Shown here in pieces: positions 57,484-64,000 of a stretch of 64,000 bases of DNA; position 1 is the first letter of the stretch; every line of letters starts with the position of its first letter. The stretch spans positions 4,807,032 to 4,871,031 of the forward strand of contig NC_087181.1 of the NCBI RefSeq assembly GCF_035594125.1. Reading direction: 5' to 3'. Both the position numbers and the translations under genes were made by a program. The notes under the pieces were generated by a model. It was not told the origin of the DNA. It did no database searches and saw only the letters and a program-made list of their open reading frames with translations. The DNA is from Scylla paramamosain. Its lineage: Eukaryota > Arthropoda > Malacostraca > Decapoda > Portunidae.

Positions 57484-57612
57484 CTTTATTTCAGCTTTAA
57501 GTCATTTATTGACAATGTTTAAAAGGTTATTAAGAATACCAAGTGCATGAAAAGAGGTATTAACTAAACAATAAAACAAAAACAAAAGATTTTCCATCAA
57601 CGGACATTATTT

Positions 57613-57714
57613 TTACGCCGCGGACTTGTACAGCTCTTGCCGCTGCTCCGCGCTGTTCACGCTTCCGTACAAGTGACGCATTAGCACTCCCTCCTCCCAC
57701 TCGTCCTGATCCAT
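57613..57714 (-). CDS. possible short C-terminal coding remnant (unrecognised)
   Basis: A minus-strand ATG-to-TAA frame of 33 codons begins MDQDEWEEGVLMRHLYGSV. A second open minus-strand frame ends at a stop just upstream (about 57,719) and reads KKPSETEDIKEYVRKLNGSE in a charged, coiled-coil-like segment (about 57,719-57,900). The region is clearly GC-richer than the intron around it. Together they could be a frameshifted retrocopy or a nested exon on the minus strand. I do not recognise the protein. Confidence 0.3.
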   Translation of the reverse strand: MDQDEWEEGVLMRHLYGSVNSAEQRQELYKSAA

Positions 57715-57899
57715 GACTACTGACTCATGCCCCTTGCTTCAGGTGACGACGAATGACGAATAAGTCGGAATCTTTGTTTCAGTGTATCCACCTGGCGCTC
57801 GCTACCATTCAGCTTCCGAACGTATTCTTTAATGTCCTCCGTTTCTGAAGGTTTTTTGACATGTAATGAAGAACCGCGACTGAAGTACCGCTGGCGCAG

Positions 57900-58206
57900 G
57901 CTTAGACCTCATTCCGGACTTCCTGGTGATGACAGGTAGCGAGCGGCTCTGTGGACGCGGTGCACGACTCGGGAAGCCTTCCTACCCCATCACGTATCCT
58001 CGAGCGGCGCCGCCCTAGTCTCCACTGTCACCACCCCGGAGTTTGTGTGTGGTTGTTCATATGGAGGGGCGGTGCTTTCTCTCGCCTACCCATCTTTCGT
58101 GATGTTTGTCGGCCTGGTGTATAGATAAATAAATAGATAAATAAATAGACAGATAGATAACACGATTAACTGATTGATTGATAGGCACAAAGATGGTCAC
58201 CATAAA
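57900..58206. other. GC-richer intron sequence, then a short AAAT/GATA tract
   Basis: 57,900-58,060 is GC-rich and unassigned. 58,120-58,160 holds imperfect AAATAGAT repeats. Confidence 0.4.
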
Positions 58207-58428
<222 letters not shown>

Positions 58429-58485
58429 GCTGTGAAGCATTTATTGAGTTTATTGAGTTGATAACACGCCTCTTTGCCCCACCAG

Positions 58486-58554
58486 GTACTACCAGCCCAA
58501 GCCCGGGGTGCTGTAGATCACTAACGTGCAGCCCCAGGACCAAGGCATGTTCAG
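58486..58554 (+). CDS. receptor exon b: Ig1 continuation with in-frame TAG
   Basis: Acceptor CCCCACCAG, donor CAG|GTAAGG. Joined in phase to exon a it reads R-YYQPKPGVL, then TAG (58,514-58,516), then ITNVQPQDQGMF. The stop stands where Ig relatives usually have Gln (GVLQI), a single C-to-T difference. The exon is 69 nt, a multiple of three, and phase 2 on both sides, so skipping would keep the frame but delete Ig1 strands C'-F. Everything else about the exon looks functional. Confidence 0.78.
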
Positions 58555-58809
58555 GTAAGGTCAGTCAAAAGGAAATATTATCACTCCTACTTTCATCGCC
58601 ATTCTATTGGTATTTGGGTATTGCACTGGATTTTGACAAACTTGTGATCTGAAAATTGAATTTGTGTAGTCTTAATAAGTCTTGCCTCAGTACATATAGT
58701 TTTCTTAATGTTCATAAAGTTTGAATTATACATTCTTTGGCCACGTGGCTTCAGCTTAATAAGATAAATAGTACTTTTCTATGTGTGTTTTTTTATTATC
58801 TCTTTTAAG

Positions 58810-58955
58810 GTGTAAAGCAATCAATGACATGCTCAATGAGGAGTTTCTGAGCAACTGGGGCTACCTCACTGTGGTCCCTCGCAAGAATGAAGAGGAGGCG
58901 GTGCTGGAATGTATCACTGACGACGAGGAGCCTGACCTTCACTGGACGAGGATAG
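58810..58955 (+). CDS. receptor exon c: end of Ig1, first half of Ig2
   Basis: Acceptor TTTTAAG, donor ATAG|GTGGGT, exit phase 1. Supplies the second Ig1 cysteine (RCKAIND), the inter-domain WGYLTVVPRKN, and Ig2 EEAVLECITDDEEPDLHWTRI with its B-strand Cys and core Trp. Confidence 0.85.
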
Positions 58956-59409
58956 GTGGGTCGTGACTGAGTCTGATGGGACCACATTGTAATGTTGTAC
59001 TACTCAATCATCTCCATGAATCCACATCATTTGTAGTGTTATCTTATTGCGTGGTGGTTTGCTTCCTTTACTACAGGATTACACATACATTGCCACATGT
59101 ACACTTGTCACTCTGTGAGGGAAACGAAACTTCAGTCAGAGTATTCTTAGCTCTCAGAAGAGAATTAAACGTAATATACCGGTATAATATGAAATAAAAA
59201 AAAAATCTCTGGCAACCCATTAACCATATCAGTCTTTTATACCAGACCTGCTTCTAAAATTTACATTCACAATTACATAATTTCCTGATGTTTTATTCAT
59301 TAAATACTGCAAAGAATGGTTGGTTCTCCATAACTCGCGTGCTTTGGCATTATTTCAACTTATGCCTGAGTTTTTATCTGTCTTTCAAGTTCATCTAACC
59401 TTACCTCAG
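58956..59409 (+). other. intron, nothing assigned
   Basis: Unique AT-rich intron between Ig2 exons. Confidence 0.7.
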
Positions 59410-59549
59410 ATGAGACTCCCATCGCGAAAAACAGGACAATTAGAAAAGGTCAAGGGTCCCTAGTATTTCCCAGCGTCTCGGAACAAGACACCGGCGTCTA
59501 CAATTGCACCGCCGTCAGCAAGAAGAGCAGGGACCCGATCAGTACTCAG
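59410..59549 (+). CDS. receptor exon d: second half of Ig2
   Basis: Acceptor TTACCTCAG, donor CAG|GTACTG, exits in phase 0. Reads ETPIAKNRTIRKGQGSLVFP and SVSEQDTGVYNCTAVSK, the standard D-x-G-x-Y-x-C end of an Ig domain, with an N-glycosylation motif at NCT. Confidence 0.87.
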
Positions 59550-59706
59550 GTACTGGCACTAGATTGTAAATGTAGAATTGTGCAAGTGATGGATACTTCA
59601 ACGATATTGTGTATTTCAAATTTTTACAGATGTGTACGGTGTATATACAGTGTTTTTTTTTTTTTTATTATTATTGTTTTCATTACTTGTTCCTGTGCAC
59701 ATTCAG

Positions 59707-59976
59707 ATGATCGAGTTCACTATGATGACGCCGCCGAGGGTTCAGCTCTCCATGAGCGTCAGCAAGCGCCCCGTTCCACTCAACACCAACGTCAGCAACG
59801 GAGAGACAGTGCGGATCACCTGCGCCACGTGGGGCACACCTGCACCCTCCATCTCCTGGTACAAGAATGGAATCCTGCACGTGGAGACTGGCCGCCACAA
59901 ATTCACCAATAAAAATTCAACCAAAACCTTCAACTCGGAGGACTTATTCATTGGCATCATCATGTCCACACAGTAC
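59707..59976 (+). CDS. receptor exon e: Ig3, most of the domain
   Basis: Acceptor CACATTCAG, 90 codons in phase 0. Reads FTMMTPPRVQLSM, then NGETVRITCATWGTPAPSIS and WYKNGILHVETG, giving the B-strand Cys and core Trp. I place the donor at TAC|GTGGCA because the fused sequence then reads STQ-Y-GLYQC with canonical Ig spacing. The stronger-looking GTACGT three bases earlier would break the frame. The donor is therefore non-optimal and less certain than the others. Confidence 0.78.
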
Positions 59977-60342
59977 GTGGCAGCTCATCGCACTTGTGTC
60001 TAAAATATTTAGTCACAATGGTTCCTAAAAATCCACATCCAGAATATTATGATTCTGCAGACTAATAAGTAATACTTTCTTTTTGCATAATTGCAGCAAT
60101 TTAAGATAAAAAGATAACTTGTATTGTTTATTTCATTAATATTTAAGATATGCATGTACACCAGTTATCTAAATGTGTGCACTCTCGCGCTCTCTTGCGA
60201 ACGGTGTCTTTCGTCGTCGGGTTTAGCCAGGGACTAGAATCCGCGAATTTGTAAGATGAGGCATCCAATTATTTATGTTTTTCATTAATGGGTATCATAG
60301 ATATTCTTCTAAAGCACCCACCTCTTAATCCTTCTGCCCCAG

Positions 60343-60538
60343 GGCCTTTACCAGTGTGTGACCAGGAACAGGGCAGGTGTGGCCTCCGATGCTTTCATCC
60401 TTAACATTCCCATGGTGGCAAATTTACCCTTGCCTCCCGTCAACGTGAGTGCAGTGGCGATCGATCACGAAAGTGTGAACGTGAGCTGGATGCCCTCACC
60501 TGATAATGTATCCGGATACATCATCAACTTTATAACAG
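60343..60538 (+). CDS. receptor exon f: end of Ig3, first half of Fn3-1
   Basis: Acceptor TGCCCCAG, donor ACAG|GTAAGC, exit phase 1. GLYQCVTRNRAGVASDAFIL closes Ig3. LPLPPVNVSAVAIDHESVNV and SWMPSPDNVSGYIINFIT begin an Fn3 domain with its core Trp. Confidence 0.87.
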
Positions 60539-60908
<370 letters not shown>

Positions 60909-61085
60909 ATAAGCAAGTTCAGGAGTTGCAGTCCCTCACCAACCAGACTTTCGCTTCGGTCAACAAGCTGCTGCCGGGTCACACCTCCATCTTCTACATC
61001 AGGTCCTTCCTTATCAGTGATGGCTCGAAAAAAGGGCTGTTCAGTGAGGCTTCGAATTATATCACCATCAAGTTGAAAGAGGAGG
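60909..61085 (+). CDS. receptor exon g: second half of Fn3-1
   Basis: Phase 1 entry and exit, donor GAGG|GTAAAT. Reads LTNQTFASVNKLLPGHTSIF and YIRSFLISDGSKKGLFSEAS, with the L-x-P-x-T and Y-x-I/V-R pattern of an Fn3 F strand. Confidence 0.85.
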
Positions 61086-61340
61086 GTAAATATCACCTAA
61101 TTTTTCTTGGGCAAAACTAAGAATAGAAGAATGGAAAGCAGTCCAAAAGAGGATTTTGTTTTACAGGTATTGTGTGTGAATGAAGACATGCGAACATTGA
61201 CTTAACATTCCGAAGTTATATAAAGAAATGTGTATATATTTTTGCAAGTTATAATCTCCACCCGTATTGTGATAAATTAATGCTAGCAATGCAGCTCTCT
61301 GCTGGTATATTACTATTAGTTTGTATAGTTGACAACACAG

Positions 61341-61529
61341 ATAAAATCCGAATGCCGGTGGTGACGCTATACCCTAAATCGCCCACCAAACTGTACGCGA
61401 ACTGGACCCTCGTGGAGTGCAAGACCAAATGTCCCATCATGCAGCAGAACATTCAGTGGAAGAGGAAAAGAAAACACTACCATCTGGAGGAGTTCTTGCA
61501 GCCAAACGTCACGGAGTACACCATTAATA
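61341..61529 (+). CDS. receptor exon h: first half of Fn3-2
   Basis: Acceptor GACAACACAG, donor AATA|GTAAGA, phase 1. Reads MPVVTLYPKSPTKLYANWTL with the Fn3 core Trp in ANWTL. It contains two extra cysteines (ECKTKC) and N-glycosylation motifs at NWT and NVT. Confidence 0.83.
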
Positions 61530-62324
61530 GTAAGACTGTGTTGAAGCTTGATGACTTACTATTTGTGATGTCGACATTCAGATCATACTATTAACAGTTT
61601 ATATAGACCTGACTTGGAGTGAGATCATATTATTATCAGTTTGTATAGAACCAATGGGGAGTGAGTCTTGCAGCCCTTTAGTCCTCATTAGGTGAGACAG
61701 ATGTTTTGGACACCCCATACAAGTGCTCCTTAACATTCCAAGCTTATCTCGTAAAGCAGAGACAGTCCCCCACCTGGTGTAGTTGGCTTTGGTCTGCTTC
61801 TTCTTCTATCGACTATTTATTTTTCACACATCAAACACAAGCACACTTTTTGGCCTGTACTTCGCTAATTTTATATTTGCTGATTTTTTTTTTCTTTTTC
61901 TCATAATTACTGAAGATGTGTGTGTAGTTTTTCGTTGCACTTCATCATGTAGTCACAATTTTTAGACTTGTATTTGTACAATATTTGGAGGTAAAGTAAG
62001 CTCTTACACAGTTCGAATGTTTTTCTTTTTTTTTTTTCTTTTTAGTCCTTAACCATTCATGTCCAGTACTTTACAGCTCAAGGTGCGAGCGAATGGTTAG
62101 AGTAACAATGGCTCCGTGCTTGTATCTAGCCAAAAATATATTTGAATTAATGTATAACAATGATGTACTCGTATCTACATGCAGGAAAGGGTAAGAATTG
62201 TCCTGCCACCCTCTCTATCTTCATGTCTCTCCTCTCTCGGGAGATAATCATTGAATATGGAATGTTATCAGATATGAATGGTTTCAATTTACTGGAGAAT
62301 CGATGTTATTTTTCGTTCTGGCAG
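61530..62324 (+). other. intron, nothing assigned
   Basis: Unique AT-rich intron sequence with short T runs. Confidence 0.65.
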
Positions 62325-62512
62325 ATCTGCAGCCAAACAAATCTTACAAAGTGAGAGTCCTGTTGGCTACCAGTGCTGGCTACCCAGAACACATGATTCG
62401 GCTGCCCTGGTACACCGTCAGGATGCCACGCAGCAGCTCTGACTTGCCACGGGATAATGTCTTCCTCATCGTTCATCTCTCCACTTGCAGCCAGAGGCCC
62501 ACCGAGGTCTTG
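62325..62512 (+). CDS. receptor exon i: end of Fn3-2, start of Fn3-3
   Basis: Acceptor TTCTGGCAG, donor TTG|GTGAGT, exits in phase 0. LQPNKSYKVRVLLATSAGYP is an Fn3 F-G strand. It is followed by a linker and HLSTCSQRPTEVL leading to the next domain. Confidence 0.85.
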
Positions 62513-62742
62513 GTGAGTGCCGTTGTTGAACAACAAACGCCCTCTCGAAGTGATAGCTTTCGTCTTCAATAGTGTGAAGAGGTGTACTTACGCGGCTATT
62601 TAACAACACTGTCATAGTTAACGCTTCAAGTAAAATCTTCAGTTTCTTAGGAGCCTTTCCAGGATTCTGTGACTTGCACTCACTATTTCTACATTACCAC
62701 ATTAATGATACTCAGGATTTATGAATCTTATTTTTGCCACAG

Positions 62743-62872
62743 GTAAATTGGACGCTGGACGCCTCACTGCAGAAGGATCTTGCCAATTATCATGTGTTGT
62801 ATAACACCTCCACCTCTGTCTGGCAAAAAGAACTCCCAACGACCGAAACTTCCCTAACACTCACAGATCTAG
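62743..62872 (+). CDS. receptor exon j: middle of Fn3-3
   Basis: Acceptor TTTGCCACAG, donor CTAG|GTAACT, exit phase 1. Reads VNWTLDASLQKDLANYHVLY, with the core Trp and the Y-x-V-x-Y C strand, then TSLTLTDL. Confidence 0.83.
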
Positions 62873-63016
62873 GTAACTGTGATAGAAATTAATGAAATCA
62901 GTGAAAGATAACAGTGCCCTTGTACATTTTTCTATATCCATGATAATTTGTTTAAAATTTCACATACTTAACAAAACTGAACCGCTGCTATATGTGTCAT
63001 GTCTCTTATCCTAAAG

Positions 63017-63174
63017 TTCCGAGAACGTGTTACGGCGTGAAGGTCCGAGCCACCTACAGCACCGGGCGAAACAGCACCGAGTCTTACCTGAAGACCATCT
63101 GCACACTGCCACAGCCTCCCCACATCCTCTCCCAACACTCCAACACCAACAGGATCAAAGTGAACAAGCTCAGG
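63017..63174 (+). CDS. receptor exon k: end of Fn3-3, start of Fn3-4
   Basis: Acceptor TTATCCTAAAG, donor AGG|GTTAGT, exits in phase 0. Reads YGVKVRATYSTGRNSTESYL followed by the linker TLPQPPHILSQHSNTNRIKV. Confidence 0.82.
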
Positions 63175-63407
63175 GTTAGTGTTTATTCCCAGTTCTTTTT
63201 ACAATCTGTTTTATAACTCTTTCTGTGAAATATGTACGCCAATGTCTATCTATAAGACTGTCACATGATCAGCTGATCTTTATACTTATAGTCTAAATTG
63301 ATAATTGAGGCTTTGTTTTATTAAGGTATATATATTTTTTTAACTGCTACATCATCTCTATCATCATCACCACTATTATCATCATCATGACCACCAGCAC
63401 TGCCGCT

Positions 63408-63454
<47 letters not shown>

Positions 63455-63814
63455 TCCTCCTTCCCTGCACTGGACAACTCCTGGGCATTACCGTAGCATT
63501 TACATATTAGTATCATGACCTAGTATCTCATCATGCATACTACTTCATATTGTTCAGTGTGACATTTAGCATTACTCTTACATCAATTTTAAGTGCTTTT
63601 TTTTTTTTTGTCTAGAACACAAATCTTTTTTTTTCACAGATCATTCTGTTCACAATATCTATTTTCATGTCTATCTTACATTTCCAAGGCCAAGAGGTCG
63701 AATTAGGCGGAAAACTTATGATAAAGCTTAATTTTCTGCATTAGATTTGAGGAACGAAAAAAAAAAATGTGAGAAAAGTATTACCCTTCATGCTAAGTCC
63801 ACCTTCCATCACAG
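63175..63814 (+). repeat. intron with (ATC)n microsatellite at 63,353-63,452
   Basis: ATC/ATT tract of about 100 bp in an AT-rich intron. The acceptor is CTTCCATCACAG. Confidence 0.85.
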
Positions 63815-64000
63815 ACCAAGGTGCTGAACACTACCAGCATGCGCATCACCTGGAAACACACGCCGCGGAAGATCCAGGTCGACTTCTACACCATTAGGGT
63901 CGAGAACGTTGAATCAGACCCGAACAGCCAAACGGAAACACCCGAAGACAAGCGGAGTGAGGTGAAGGGGACGCATTTGGAGGCCGCGGGAAGAGGTCCT
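63815..64000 (+). CDS. receptor exon l: Fn3-4, runs off the window
   Basis: Phase 0 start, 62 open codons to the window end: TKVLNTTSMRITWKHTPRKI with core Trp, DFYTIRVENVE, then a charged loop. No donor is seen before the end. Confidence 0.83.

Overview
The window reads as decapod crustacean DNA, possibly from a brachyuran crab. There are no bacterial-style operons. Microsatellites are extremely dense: long (AT)n, (AC)n, (GA/CT)n and AT- or G-rich trinucleotide tracts. There is a (TTAGG)n run, the arthropod telomere repeat. The intact LINE ORF at 52-55 kb looks, from memory only, like families that are very abundant in swimming-crab genomes. No search was possible, so the species call is an inference.

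Layout. 1-13 kb: microsatellites around a decayed CR1-type LINE (3.5-6.6 kb) and two isolated exon-like segments (about 1.6 and 6.7 kb). 14.1-16.3 kb: a terminal-inverted-repeat DNA element (E1) carrying an integrase/CXC ORF on the minus strand and embedded in (AT)n. 18.3-23.4 kb: a cluster of CR1 copies, including a 759-codon open reading frame, whose 3' tails share a nested hairpin. 26.7-29.4 kb: a tRNA-derived SINE followed by about 20 copies of a short motif that contains a splice-donor consensus. 29.7-46.6 kb: an AT-rich satellite of about 95-bp monomers in five alternating types (a pentameric higher-order repeat of roughly 460-490 bp). The satellite contains two diverged copies of a block of about 4.7 kb, and one copy is interrupted by a second TIR element (E2) holding a (TTAGG)n tract. 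46.6-49.3 kb: a 5'-truncated RTE-like LINE broken by one stop codon. 52.4-55.4 kb: a Jockey-like LINE with an intact 960-codon ORF, antisense to the host gene.

The one convincing host gene is on the plus strand from 50.9 kb to the window end. Twelve exons with good splice sites and consistent phases encode three Ig domains followed by at least four fibronectin type III domains: a neuronal-type cell-adhesion/guidance receptor, perhaps of the DCC/neogenin/protogenin group. Its second visible exon carries an in-frame TAG where a Gln codon is expected. The 3' end, transmembrane region and certain 5' exons lie outside the window or were not found.

The most unusual features are the paired E1/E2 elements (same CXC tail, palindrome-rich ends, both in (AT)n), the five-type higher-order satellite with its near-empty site for E2, and the hairpin-bearing CR1 tails.
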